Notes under the pieces: model-generated | What the model was told of the DNA's origin: nothing | The model's input: the letters and a program-made list of their open reading frames with translations, nothing else | The model's database searches: none | In this document: positions 48,481 to 61,302 of the stretch, piece after piece | Position numbering within the stretch: position 1 is the first letter of the stretch | Layout: the number at the start of each line of letters is the position of its first letter | Source of the DNA: Kingdonia uniflora | Lineage: Eukaryota > Streptophyta > Magnoliopsida > Ranunculales > Circaeasteraceae | Reading direction: 5' to 3' | DNA: 64,000 nucleotides | NCBI GenBank assembly: GCA_014058105.1 | Contig: JACGCM010001798.1 | Location: 3,107,001 to 3,171,000 of the forward strand | Made by a program: the position numbers and the translations under genes

Positions 48481-48931
48481 GTGATACTAAGCCATTATTT
48501 TTTATACTTTCTAACCCTTTAGGGCTTATTTTCATTCAAGTACACATTTTAAGCTTGTGGGAGGCCAAAGTCCCCTTAAAAACATTTTGGCTTATACGAT
48601 AAAGAGTACCCTTTTCTAGTCCTTGCATTATGCCTCATCGTGAACATGTATGGAAGACACAACAAATTCTTGTTTGCAGGGTTTTCACTTTTGAGTTTAC
48701 TGGAGTTATAGTTGTCATTGATCTTGTTAAGGTACTCTTCATTATTGGGGTTTATTTATTAAAATTTATGTTGGTTTGTAATGGTGGAAAGATCAATTCA
48801 TTGATGTGTTTTCGAGTTGTTTGAATTTAAATTGAGGAAGATTTAACAACTGTAGAATCTTGTGAGCTTAATTGGGTTTTTGTTATTTTTTATTTTGGTT
48901 TGTAGTGGTGAAAAAGTTTGGATTTTGTTGG
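48481..48931. other. intergenic before the gypsy element
   Basis: No gene recognised. The last bases GTTGG would be the left target sequence of the gypsy insertion. Confidence 0.35.
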
Positions 48932-49502
48932 TGTAGTGGCGTATTCTGCATCTCGGACTCATGTTTCATCTTCGACCATCATACGACCACTCGACCTCAT
49001 CAACATACATGTGGCATAGTGTATGATACATTACAGCTATAGAGTTCTAATAGTCACTTGCGACCTCTACACCAATAGTTCAAGCCAACAAACGCACAGC
49101 CATTAATGAAGCCGTTACATAATAGTAAAATCAGACCGTTACACAATCAAATTAAAGATTATCAAATATACATTGCAACATCCATCATTAAGGATAATAA
49201 TGGTCATCAAATGGTCATATTATAAGACCAATAAATAGGATCAGAAAATTCCATATGAAGGACGGATGAATGCTCACTAGACATTCTATACATAACTATT
49301 TAGAGCTTCTATTGTAATACTTAGCAATCCTTAATAAAATCTTTCTCTCTCTTTCTAAATCCTCAAGAGAGATCATGGTTTATAACCTGTTTAAAAGTTT
49401 TCTACACTAAACTTTGTGCTAATTGTTACTCTTTTATTATTAGTCGCTCTGAATAACCTTGGTGTAAAGACTAAGCTCGATTCATAAAATTAGGCTATTA
49501 CA
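48932..49502 (+). repeat. 5' LTR of gypsy element
   Basis: 571 bp, TGTAGTGG...CTATTACA. The start matches the 3' LTR at 63791. The end is fixed by the adjoining PBS. Confidence 0.92.
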
Positions 49503-49520
49503 TTTGGCGCCGTCTGTAGG
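49503..49520 (+). other. primer-binding site of gypsy element
   Basis: TTTGGCGCCGTCTGTAGG directly after the LTR, the TGGCGCCGT-type tRNA complement common in plant Tat and Athila elements. Confidence 0.85.
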
Positions 49521-49573
49521 AACGAAGTTCTAAAACTCATTGTCTCAAAAATAGATGATTATCTCTCTACAGA

Positions 49574-50520
49574 ATGACGCTTCTAGGCCAGAGTACGCCA
49601 ATTTCTCCAGAAGAAGGGAACGCCATATTAGCAGAATTGCGAGCTAATATGAACTACGAAACTAAAAGGTGGGCCGCCCTAGAATTGCAGCTGGCAGATG
49701 TTCAAAACACGTTGAAAGTTCTGCAGGATCAACAGGTCGCAGCCCATAAGAACAAAGGCGTGCATCCAGCTAGCTCGCAGATTTCCGCTTTTGACAGGAT
49801 TGGACCTCATGCCAATAATTGAGAAGGTAAAATTTGATCTAATCATAAATAACCTAGGGACGAACTAGCTTTAATATTGGAAGTCCATCAAGAAGTTGAT
49901 GGAGGTCCTGCTGAAGTTCGACAAGCAGAAGATCCACCCGGGCAAGAGTTCGTATTCCTGCACGTGATCGATTAAGTAAAGGAAGTGGCGATTACAACCC
50001 TCGTAAAGGGTGCGTCCCACAACCAACCACTACAGCTCGACAGTACGTAACTTAGAAACATGCCGAAAAGCGTATTAAAGAGTTGTTTGATGCTCAGGCT
50101 CAAATCACTAAAGGAATTCACAATAGATTATAAAGATCCCAATTGCTCAGGAATTACTAGATGGCGAGTTCCCACCGGCTTCCACACACCAAAAATTCAA
50201 AAATACAAGGGAAATGATCCAGTAGAAAATGTTCAAGAATTCCAGGACGTTCTTGGCTTGTATTCTATATCCAACCATATTTTATGTCGACTCTTTTCTA
50301 CCAGTTTACTAGACGAGCCTTTGCGATAGTTTCATTCACTTCTAGAAGGGTCAATTACAATTTTTGAACAACTGCGGGAACTTTTCTTCAAGAACTATTC
50401 ACATAATAGAGATAAGGAGGAGAACCTATATTCTCTATTCAGCCTTAAGCAAGCAACAGGGGAGAAGCTCAAAACATTCACTAAGAAATTCTTGGAGTTG
50501 GCCAAAAAAGAGGACTGACT
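49574..50520 (+). pseudogene. gypsy Gag remnant
   Basis: 49574-49822 is an open 82-codon N-terminal piece with a helical NTLKVLQDQQ segment. 50060-50520 holds the gag core: PKIQKYKGNDPVENVQEFQD then SNHILCRLFSTSL, and after a TAG at about 50327 SLLEGSITIFEQLRELFFKN and LFSLKQATGEKLKTFTKKF. Frames are interrupted by stops and shifts, so no complete Gag. Confidence 0.85.
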
Positions 50521-51399
50521 CGATCAGAAGAATACTATTTCTACCTTCACAAATGTTGTTCTTGTAGATAGTAGGGCGAAGGAGAAGGTTAACGGATATA
50601 TCAATCTTGAAAAGATAGTGTCTGAAAGACAAAAAACTCATAAATCAACCTTGACAACAAGAGATCAATCTGCAGACCATGATTTCAATCGTGCTGCTGA
50701 TAACGGATGAGACAGGAAAAGGACCAAATCTAATGACAATCGAACTCGGAAATGCAGTAATATGCCAAAACCCTTTCTTCCCAAGATAACTGTTACCATA
50801 ACCAGCATATATCTTATACCTCATAAGGATAAGTTTTTTTGCAATGCCTAGTATATCCAACCTATTAAGAACAAGCCATACTGCATACATCACAAAGTTC
50901 GACATCACGAGATGGAAAATTGTTTCACTTTACAGCGGTTATTGGAGTACATTTTTCGGATGGAAGAATGCATTAGTACATTGTGGACTTGAAAGTTAAA
51001 AAAAATGGGAGTTATAAGCATACCACGGTGATCGTACAGGTCGAAGAAGCAGCTGAGAAGAAGCATCTGTACCATTTTATCGAGACTCATACCATTAATA
51101 GGTCAGTCAGATGCAAAAGGCGACGTCGTGGCCAATGTTATGACCTGTTCATGGTCGACAAAGAAGCACGGTTACTTCCCGCATCTAGTTCCCAACATAC
51201 AGGGATCTCTTTCGACGATTGCGACGTTCGACATGTTAACCTTCCTCATCGTGATGCACACGTGATCATGTAGAAAATAAAAAATGTCGTACTACATATA
51301 ATGATGGCGGATTCTGATAGCAGCATTAAACTACTTTCCAAAGCACGATTGATCAGATGGGACTAACTGACAAAGTTCAACCTAGTGATGTCAACATTA

Positions 51400-51700
51400 G
51401 TAGGTTTAATGCTTCTAAGGAAAAACGTGTAGGAAAGATTATACTTCCTATTATAACCGATCCAGTAACAGTTGACGTAATATTCTAAGTTATCAATGCA
51501 AGGTCATATTATATAGGGATCATGGGACACTGTTGTTTGAATAATATGCGAGCTATCCCATCGACCTATCATTTTGCGCTTCGATTCGAGTGGAATGACG
51601 ACATATACGAAATCAAAGGCAGTCAGAAGTTAGCCTGAGCCTGCAAAAATTTTGTTAGCACTGTGACATAACCATCCATACCACAGCTCGCATAGCAATT
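51400..51700 (+). pseudogene. gypsy protease-region remnant
   Basis: Near 51500-51640 the plus strand reads ARSYYIGIMGHCCLNNMRAI and PSTYHFALRFEW, the pattern following the active site in Tat proteases (SxYNAILGRPWL...STYH). The catalytic DSG itself was not recognised. Confidence 0.6.
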
Positions 51701-51729
51701 ACAGAAAACCACAGGGAACATTACAGAAC

Positions 51730-53060
51730 ATGACCTTCCAAGTGCAAAATTACAGAATATATGAGATCAGTGGAGGTAAAAGGAGCACCAACATCAGAAC
51801 TCTTTTACCCATGACAGAGTGCAATGCTTTTATTCAATTTCTCAAAGACAACAGTAATGTCTTCTCTTGGACATTTCACAAAATGTCAGGAATTGATCCA
51901 AATTTGGCCTGCCATAAGCTAAATTTAAAAGAAAAAGTTGAAGCAGTCAAACATAAACAAAGAACTTTGGCATCATGACTCCGGGAAGAAGTCAATAAAG
52001 AGATTGATAAACTCATTGAAGTTGGTTTTATCCGAAAAGCCAACAACCCAGAATGAATCTCGAACATTGTCGCAGTACTGAAGAAAAATAGAAAAATCAA
52101 AGTTTGCATTGATTTCACAGACCTCAATAAACATACTCCGAAGGATAGTTTTTCACTACCAATCATCAATCATCTGCTCGATTTTACCACAAGACACGAA
52201 CTCTTGTCCATGATGGACGCTGCATCAGGATACAACCAGATATCTCTGTTAACCAAAGATAAAGAAAAAATGGCATTCATTAGAGAGCAGGGTTTGTATT
52301 GTTACCAAATCATGCCTTTCAGACTCAAGAACGTAGGAGTTAATTATCAAAGATTGATAACGCAGATGTTCAAAGACCATCTCAGAAAAATGATGGAAGT
52401 TTACATTGATGATATGTTGTGTAAATGTTTCAAGAAAGAAAACCATCTCGTAGATTTACACACGACTTTTGAAATTCTTAATTTTTTCAAAATGAGACTA
52501 AACCCTAACAAATGCCAGTTCGAAGTCCAATCAAGTAATTTTTTAGGACATTTGATCAGCAAGCAGGGCATAGAGGCTGGCCTATATCGTATTCATGCAC
52601 TGTTATCTATGCCTTCTCTAAAGACAAAGAAGGACGTACATAAGCTAGCTGGCAAGATTGCAACAATCAATCATTTTTTTTCCAAGTCTTCAGATCGGTG
52701 TCGATGGTTATTCCATCTACTGTGCAAAGGGATGAAGAAAAAGAAACCTAAAAAAGATCCTGAGATCAAATGAACTGTAAAATATAAAATAACATTTCAA
52801 GAACTCAAACGCTATTTGGGCAAACCATCAGTGATGAGTACACCCAAGGAAGGAGAAGAGCTTACCATATATCTTGCCATTACTGATGAGTCGTTGAGTT
52901 CAATCCATATTTGACTCGATGAGAAAATAGAGAAACCTGTTTACTTCATTAGTAAAACTCTCACTCCAGCTGAGTTACAGTATTCCAAGATCGATAAACT
53001 TTTATTAGCTCTCGTTTACACGTCACAGAAGTTAAAACATTACTTCTAAGCTCACTTAGT
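51730..53060 (+). pseudogene. gypsy reverse transcriptase and RNase H
   Basis: From about 51730: SWTFHKMSGIDPNLACHKL, EEVNKEIDKLIEVGFIR, KVCIDFTDLNKHTPKDSF, LLSMMDAASGYNQI, QIMPFRLKNVGVNYQRL, the catalytic VYIDDMLCK (near 52400), and LGHLISKQGIEA. The gypsy RNase H follows (52800-53060) with PVYFISKTLTPAELQYSKID and KLKHYF. Isolated stops (51978, 52054, 52771, 52912 and 53047) break it. RT 52204-52773 is the longest open part, 189 codons. Confidence 0.9.
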
Positions 53061-53279
53061 TCGAGTAATAACAAATTATCCTTTGTACAAAATCTTGTCC
53101 AAACGAGAGAAATCCAAACGAGTCCGGCAATGGTTTGTAACTCTTGGCAAGCACAATATATGTTTCGAACCTCGGCATTCCTAAAAAGGCCAAGCAGTAG
53201 GAGATTTCCTTGTAGACTTCCCAGTAGAGGATCCTAACTCGGAAAAAGATAGTAGAGAGATCAATGAAGAGCAGTTAAA

Positions 53280-53580
53280 GGAAAAATCATATTGAATATC
53301 CAAGAAAGATTGGCGCCTTCTAACTGATGGTTTTACCGGACCTGCAGGATCAGGCATCGGCATCGTCCTCATAACACCTTTCAATGACAGATTTGAAAAG
53401 GCATTCCGACTAAACTTTGATGCTACCAAGAATGAGACTGAATATGAAGCACTAATCCACGGTCTAGATATGGCTCTGAAAATTGGGGTTCATGAGTTAT
53501 CTATTTACACAGACTCTTGACTCATTGTAAACTATTATACATATAAGTTTTAAAAAAAATGGGGAAATGATTGATTACAC
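53280..53580 (+). pseudogene. second, archaeal-type RNase H (aRNH)
   Basis: Reads RLLTDGFTGPAGSGIGIVL, FDATKNETEYEALIHGLDMA, VHELSIYTDS. The D-E-D catalytic pattern (TDG, ETEYEA, YTDS) is visible. A second RNase H of this kind after the gypsy one is diagnostic of the Tat lineage. A TGA directly follows YTDS. Confidence 0.85.
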
Positions 53581-53599
53581 CGCAGCAATAGCTGACAGA

Positions 53600-55045
53600 A
53601 TTAGCAGATTCAATAAGGTTACCATCAAACATTTACTTCGAGGAGAAAATGACATTTTGATTCCCTTGCCTATCTTGCGGGAGTCCTTAGAACAGAAGCT
53701 CGATATCTCAAGATCGAAGTATTATCTACCCTCAACATTAACATCATAACTTCCAATTTTGTTAATACTGGGGGCGGTAAAGAGGATATGGACAATTGGA
53801 GACGACATTTCCTCATATATATCGGGCCCAAAAACAAGTTTAATAGCAAACTACCTACAGATCCTACCGAATGGCGACGTATGCTTGATAATGCTAAGCG
53901 CTATGTTGTTGCTGATAACTTCCTTTATAAAATATCAGTGACAGGACCACCCTATCTTCAATGTTTATCTAAAAAAGAAGCACAATAATTCATGTACGAA
54001 CTTCACGAAGGTACTTATGGATCCCATACAGCAAGACCATTTTTAGCAAACCGGGCTCTTACACAAGGAGCTTTTGGCCGAAAGTGAAAGCCCAAGCCAT
54101 CAAATATACAAGCAAGTGTGATGCCTACCAACGACATGGACCTAAAATTTGAGCTCCATCCTTGGAACTCCATTCTTGCAAAGTTGTCTAGCCATTCAGA
54201 AGATGGGCATTCGACCTTGTAGGCGAGTTCCCCATTACACCAGAAAAAATGAAACACCTACTCATAGGAACGGATTACTTCACCCAATGGGTAGAAGCAG
54301 TTCTTTTGTGTCACACACGTGAAGATGAAGTCATTAAGTTTATTTGGGAAACCATCATAATACGGTTTGGCTGCCCCCCCTTATCAGGATTGATAACGGA
54401 CCTCAGTTCGTTAGAGCCAGAGTCGTTGAGTTCCTCAACTAGTACAACATCATCCAGTCTCCTTCCAATCCATATTACTCACAAGGAAATGGTCAAGCCG
54501 AAATCACCTATCGAACTATCATCGATGGAATCAAAAAATGTTTGACATAAAAGAAGAGTAATTAGGTGCAAGAATTACCTCACGTATTATGGGCATATAG
54601 AGCAACACCTCCAGTTTTAATTGGATGCACGCCATTCTTGTTGGCATACAGTACCAAAGCAATCATGCCAACTCAATATCATCATCCGTTATGTGACCAT
54701 ACCATAACAGATGAAGAAAATGAATTCCAGTTAGCATATAGCATGAATTGGATCGAAGAGATAAGAGACTGAGCAATCATGAACTTGGGTAGATGCCATT
54801 AGGCTTTAGCCATATCCTATAATAAACGAGTTCATCATAAAGAGTTCAAAATCAAAGATCTCATTCTCCAAGAGATACCAAAGCACATAAAGGAAGTCAA
54901 TACTGGCAAGCTAGCAAAAAATTGGGAAGATCATTTTATCCTTGTTAGAAAAAATGGACTTGGTTCATATGACCTTGCCACAGAACATGGGAAACGAGTA
55001 CCTAATCCTTGGAACACAAGGAGATTGAAGTTATATCGAAGATAA
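53600..55045 (+). pseudogene. gypsy integrase
   Basis: Contains the zinc-binding start with HEGTYGSHTA (near 54000), core KHLLIGTDYFTQWVEAVLLC (near 54250), EVIKFIWETIIIRFGCP, a frameshift into LITD, then QELPHVLWAYRATPP, IGCTPFLLAYSTKAIMP and a C-terminal WEDHFILVRKNGLGSYDLAT with RRLKLYRR before the stop near 55045. Several stops and shifts. Integrase would insert the cDNA into chromosomes. Confidence 0.88.
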
Positions 55046-55323
55046 TTATCTATCACAGTGTACTTTTCTAATAAATCTATCATCTTGAACGTCCGTCTTA
55101 CATCAATGAAATACTTATGTTTGATCGCCCTATATTAGAGTATTTTTTACTATTTCATACAGTACTCTATCTAAACATTTTCTGTATGTCAATCTTACAA
55201 CAATGAAATATTTGTGTTTGGTTGCATTACATTACAGTACTTTTTTAATATATTATACAAGTACTGCTATATACAAATTACATGTCTAAACATCACAGGC
55301 TACCAATGGGTACACCCCATTAT

Positions 55324-55790
55324 ATTACATTACAGATCATTTGTTGCTCCAAGCCATTCCGATCTTTTATTTACATTACATATCATTTTTTTCTTCAAGC
55401 CATTCCGATCTTCTATTTACATTACAGATCGTTTGTTGCTTCAAGCCATTCCGATCTTCTATTTACATTAAAGATCGTTTGTTGCTTCAAGCTATTTTGA
55501 TCTTCTTTTTATATTACAGATTGTTTGTTGCTCCAAGACATTCCGATCTTCTATTTATATTACAGATCATTTGTTGCTTCAAGCCATTCCGATCTTCTAT
55601 TTACATTACAGTTCATTTGTTGCTTCAAGCAATTCCGATCATTTATTTACATTACAGATCATTTGTTGCTTCAAGCCATTACGATTATCCTTATACATTA
55701 CAGATCTTTTGTTGCTCCAAGCCATTCTGATCTTTGATTTATATTACAGATCGTTTGTTGCTTCAAGATCTTTTATTACACAATTGGTCG
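55324..55790. repeat. 46-bp tandem repeat, ten copies
   Basis: TACAGATC or a variant recurs every 46 bp exactly at 55331, 55377, 55423, 55469, 55515, 55561, 55607, 55653, 55699 and 55745. The unit contains GTTGCTTCAAGCCATTCCG. Repetitive open frames on the plus strand here are by-products. Tandem arrays just after pol are known from Tat-clade elements and can seed satellites. Confidence 0.95.
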
Positions 55791-56179
55791 ATTATTACTT
55801 CTGCCAAACCAACCTCCTATTATATGACAGTAGTCCAAACTTCTGTACCACAATTCGTTCATCAAAAGGTTAGTACAAATATATACAGTTTACTACTGCT
55901 ATTATCAGTTTAACTTTACTACACTTTATCTATGATAGTTTCATTGGTATAGTAGGCATCATTATTTCTTACAGTAATCATGCCTCATCACTCACTCGAA
56001 CTCTCACTCGAGCTGTCAGGTAACACATCATCACGCAAACTTTCCCCTCAAAGTCACAGACGCATCATCTCTGGCATCCTACCAGTAACATTTTTTTTCC
56101 TTTTTTAACCTTACTCTTCGTAAGAACACCAATTTTTGACATCATGCGATCCAAGTACTCAGATCGTATCAACCGCATC

Positions 56180-58700
56180 TCACATTGCACACAATTGGCA
56201 ACTGTCATATATAGTTCCACTTTCTGCCTCCAATCTCTTGAATTTGAACACAAAGAAAGTGAGCACTGCCATCATCTTTCTCTCATGCACATCACTTGCC
56301 TCACATTTCACCTTCTCAGGAAGCACAAAATCTGTAAGTTTTCCTATAGCCTCCTTCAACATGGCTTCCAAACTTTTACAACATTTTTCCAACACTCGAT
56401 TTTCATTCAACGTCGTCTCATTATGAGTTTCCATCACTGTCATAAATTGATCCATATTGGCAATCAGAGCCATCGATCCCTCCATTTCAGACTCATTCTG
56501 ACCTTTCTCTAGAGCATATTCCTCAAATTTTATCTCGGCTTTAAACAGATCAGTCTCCAATTTGGCCTTCGCTCTACGCAATTCTCCATTCTCCATTTAA
56601 TACTCCAAAACATCTAATTTCAATGATTGCACAGTATTCTTTAGAGTACATATTTGGAGCCAATACCATTTAATTAATTCATTCTGTTCACCACGAGACT
56701 CTTCCACCTCTTTCAAACTCATATTGGTAGTATACCATATTCATTTATATGTACGAACACGCCAATCTTCTTCCTTCACAGTAGCTTGTACATCAGTTAT
56801 TTCCACCTCAAGTATATTTACCTGATATTGTAAATCTTTAACATTATCTTCTTCTTTCTTCAACTCTGCTTCTTGTTGTATGATTTCCCCCGACATGTCC
56901 AAAATTTCCAAGTCTTTTTTCCTTATAACTTATTTTAATCTTTCCATCTTTTTTAGTTTAGTGGCTCGTTCAACCTCTTTGTCTTCCAGTTGCTCAGTCA
57001 AGCGAACAACTATGTTTCGTTCTTCCATTACTATCACTTTCATTCTATCTTTTAAAATAGTAACATTGTTCAGTGTTTCCTGTTGGCGATTTAGATCAGC
57101 GTTCAATTTTTTATTTACCGTACGTAACACATCACACTGTTTCTGCACCTCTGCCAATTCGCCCTGCAACAACAGTCAACTTTCACATACATAATAGTTC
57201 GCATAGTCAAATAGGTTATGTATCGCAATTTACATTCTATAATCTCATACGATACTCGAACAGATTACATATTTCTGGTCGTTTATAGGTTCGACCGATG
57301 TGACCACACATATTACATATCACATTGGTTAGTACATTTCAACAATCGATACATATATTTATCTATATGATCATCACAGAGAATAGACTTTATTGATTTT
57401 AAAACAGTATACCAAAATTTAATGCATATGTTGGTGCATTAAACCCCTGAATATTTTACTTTCGCATCTTCGAACTATGAGAAGACTGCCCTTGTTCCTC
57501 GACCTCTTCAAGGTCTCTACTTGAATCGGAGTTGTAAAGGTCACCACCTCTTGCTGACATTGCTTTCGCCAAAATCGAGGTATCAAACTCTCGACCTCCA
57601 CTTCTTCCTCTTCTGACTGATTTTCTCTCAATCTAAGAGTTGGTTTTTCAACAACTGTATCCTTATCTTCTTTCGTAAACTACATATTTTTAGCTTTTGC
57701 ATTCTCCACATCAAAATCCTTCCTACAACCCATTACGTACATCCTAAATTCCTTTTCTACCCTCATCAGCTCCCCACTATAAAATTCAATCACACTTTCT
57801 ATATGGCGTTTATGGTCCGTTCGAGCTGTACTTTTTGCTCGCAACGGATAGAGATACTCTTTTAACTGCATGAGTGCCTTGTGCAGACGCTTGCGCATTT
57901 CTTTTTGTATGGCATCTAGTGCCCTCACATCACCTTCTACCTTCTTTCGAACAGTTATTTCTTTTGACAATTGAGTCACTAGAGATATTTTTTGTTCCAT
58001 ATATTATGTCAATACATCTTGCAACTCTTTTATCTCACCCTCTAATTTATGTTGAACTTCTATTTGCTTTATTCTTTTCCTGAAGAATAAAATCCTCATT
58101 ACCCTTCGGTCCTATATAAAGTCAAGAACATCAGGTAAAAGTCCTACATCACCCCATATAACAGACACCCCAACTTTTGTTAAACATTTTTTTGCCTCTG
58201 TACTATGACGATTACGTGCTTCTTGAGCTAGAAACATAACTCGAGTTGAGTCCGGTACTACACTTTTTTCCTTCAAAAGCTCTACATAAGCTTCTTTTAA
58301 ACCTCATTTACTATCTACTTCGACCTCAAAATACAATGTCAGAGGTACCAACAGATTTTGACACCAAGCCTTCTCACTCGGGTTGCTAGAACAGGTCAAT
58401 TCTTTCAATTTTTGTACTAAAGCCCACATTCCTCTTCATTTCTTAAAACATCATCCCTTTTTATTTTTTCTTAGCATATCTACAATGAAGAACATATAAC
58501 TCTTTAAATTTTTTCTTTGAATTTGACTTAAATTGCCTTATCTCATATTCAGTTTTATTAAGTACCTATTGAATACGAGCCACAGAGTTTCTCGCTCTAC
58601 TCAACGATCTCTCTAGTTCAAAATTAGTGTTTCTTAATCGGTCTACCTCCTACACATATTACAAATATTTTGTTATCATACATCCATTCAAGCAGAACAT
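56180..58700 (-). pseudogene. antisense coiled-coil protein remnants in gypsy 3' region
   Basis: On the strand opposite to pol, frames rich in K, E, R and L recur: 57680-58000 (SLVTQLSKEITVRKKVEGDV, KRLHKALMQLKEYLYPLRAK), 56930-57172 (LQGELAEVQKQCDVLRTVNK, RLTEQLEDKEVERATKLKKM) and 56180-56596 (LRRAKAKLETDLFKAEIKFE, KCCKSLEAMLKEAIGKL). They look like parts of one long coiled-coil protein, broken by stops. No matching known family recognised. Read with 58805-60829, they may be later exons or a second gene. Confidence 0.55.
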
Positions 58701-58804
58701 ATTAAAAAGCGTTTATCAAACTTAACAGTTTTACGACCATACATAGTACAATCCCATCAAAGTCAAATGAACAGCATAGTTTGAAACATAATACCACAGA
58801 TTGA

Positions 58805-60829
58805 TTAAAGATTCTTGCTGATCTCTACCATAAATGGAGGATCCAATTTTTTATCAGCGGCTACAACTGGTTCAGTTGGCGTAGTAGATACATTAGCTAG
58901 ACCAGTAGTATCAGCTACCACTTCGTCTTCTACATCCGAAGGAAAGACTATCTCATTGTATTTACCAATTTAGCCCAGCTCTACATCAGCAACAGTCAAC
59001 CCAAAACTATAAAAAGATTGGACAAAGTAATCTTTTTCCACCCGCAATACATCACATGCTCGTGACATAACCTTATCATGCTCGGACAGCTCTGTATACC
59101 ACTCTTTAGTAGCCTTTGTATCTTCCACCCTCTTCTATTTCTCTATCTCGAGCTTAGCTTTGAACTCCTTCATTCGAGCCATTTAAGCATCCAACCTACG
59201 AGTAAGACCTCTAAACTTCTGGCTCCTCTTCTCAATGAACTTCGTCGCCCCCTTCATCAGCATCGAGAGTTGTCAAAATCATAAGTTTAGAACAACAGAT
59301 CATATTCCAAATAGAACACATCAAAGATTTCAGTACATAATGCATAAGTATGTTCTTGATAAACCTTATCGAGCTGCTGTGAATTAGCCCCCACCATTGT
59401 GCAATATTGTTGCTCGAGTTTTCTCATCTTGGCTGCAGCTTTGGCATTAGTATGATTACTTTCTTCACCTTCATGCCGCTTCCTTTTAAAGCAAACCCGA
59501 ATCTGTAGGAGCGACCTCACTCACCACCTGCTCCTCCACTACGTCCCTAGTAGCAGGCTTAACGACCTCTTTCTCTGGGACTACCCCGACAGTAGACACG
59601 GGAGCTTCCGGAGCCAACTTTCTCGACCCCCGCATCGCCTGTTTCACGTTTGTATTTTCTGGTACAGGCAGAGGAAGACTAATGACATCATCTATAAAAA
59701 AACGGGCCTTCTTCTTTTTAGCCATAACTCGATTCTCATGAGCTCATTGAACTTTGGGCACTATGGAGTCTACCCACTTATCCCTCCGGATACCTAACTC
59801 ACCCAGTATCTACTTTAACTCGACCTGCTCAAGAGCTACACAGTCGAACAAGCTGGCATTATCAAGCAGCGATGTCAGATTGGGACCTGACAAACAAGAA
59901 ACAAAACAATGTTTAGCAACTCGAAGATACGCTGATGGTTGGTCAAAGTTGTCAAATGTTACTTACTCGGATTATAATATTTATGGCTCAGGACGAGCGT
60001 TGGTTCATCTAAAACTTGCATACAGTTACCCCTTACCCATACAAGGTGATCATTCCATGGTATTCCTGCAGATTCAAAGTCAAAAAATTTTGGCCTAGAA
60101 GAATCACTGTACAGGTAACCACTATTACGACCTTTGACGAACTTCTATTTATAAAATTTTAGTACATCCCCAGCCTCAAACTGCTTAACAGTCCCTTATC
60201 TTTTCCATTTTTCATTCAATGCCTCACACGCCCTCATCATTTCATATACATTCCCATTTAATTGGGCAGGGCAGCACTATAAAGTATTCATGGCCCCTTT
60301 CTGAAAGAAGGTCAGAGGGATCCAGAGGCCATAAATGACCTGATTTAGATAGCAGAAAACCCCATCATTCAGAACTTCCATCCCCGCACCATTATAGTAC
60401 AAAATATTTACATCAGCGTGAATACCTTTTTCTTTTTTCCACTTATCCAGGCAAGGAACCTTGTAGTATACCACTTCCTCACCTTTCCCTGCCACATAGG
60501 CCCTAAACCACCACCTTGGTCCATCATATAGTTTCCCCACTCTCCTCGTAATTTCCTTTTATTTTTGAGAAATTCTTTCCCTACATCTGCACCATCAGGG
60601 TATACAAAAAATAATGTATCTTTCACCTTTATATCCTCTCCCTCTAGACTTTACTGAGTCCCCCAGCCTCTGTACCTACAGTAACTTCTATCGCATCTGC
60701 AGTCTCTTCCATTACATTATAATCGCCATCCCTCCCCGACGATGATGTTTCCTCAAAACTCGATGATACTACAGATTTACTCATGGGATTTATGGGTTTT
60801 AAACGCATACTGAACCTAAAGATACACAC
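58805..60829 (-). pseudogene. antisense extra ORF of Tat element, degraded
   Basis: The minus strand from ATG 60829: an acidic Ser-rich start (MRLKPINPMSK..., SSSFEETSSS), then DTLFFVYPDGADVGKEFLKN, LYDGPRWWFRAYVAGKGEEV, YKVPCLDKWKKEKG, NDGVFCYLNQVIYGLWIPL. It continues with SSRPKFFDFESAGIPWNDHL, VRGNCMQVLDEP, then VTFDNFDQPSAYLRVAKHCF, a basic segment (MAKKKKARFFIDDV), a coiled-coil QQLDKVYQEH and YFVQSFYSFGLTVADVELG, ending VEISKNL and TAA at 58805-58807. Frameshift near 60530 and stops near 60277, 60190, 60145 and 59815. Tat elements are known to carry extra antisense ORFs; function unknown. Confidence 0.65.
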
Positions 60830-61302
60830 AATATTTTATTATTGTCTCCATATTATAGGCTACACATTACACACAGTAGAAATAACCCCACCCATACTTT
60901 TACCCAGTCAAAACATTTACTTTCAAACTTTCTCAAAACAAAAGTAAATCATTTTTCAACTTTCCCTCTTCTTCTCCAAAAAAAGTAATTTTCTCTCTCT
61001 ACATTTTGTTGCATACCTAAAACTTGGGTATAACTAAAAAGCTGCAGATAATTACTACTCCCCTATCCCACACATTCTCAACTTTTGATATCCCCAAATT
61101 ACTTTCATACAACAACAATATACATTCCAAAACATATACAGATTACAAGATGCAAAAACAAAATAGAATAACAACTCACTAACCTATACTCAAAGATCCA
61201 CAATCTTCTGCTTTCCCTACATGCTTCACCAAGATTAAATGCTCCCGGTGTTTCTCTGACAGAATTCTATCACCAAATGAAGCTTTCCCTATCAACTCAC
61301 AC

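Noticed and set aside
55214..55873. Several overlapping plus-strand frames of 70-130 codons
   Set aside because: They are translations of the 46-bp tandem repeat in three frames, not genes.
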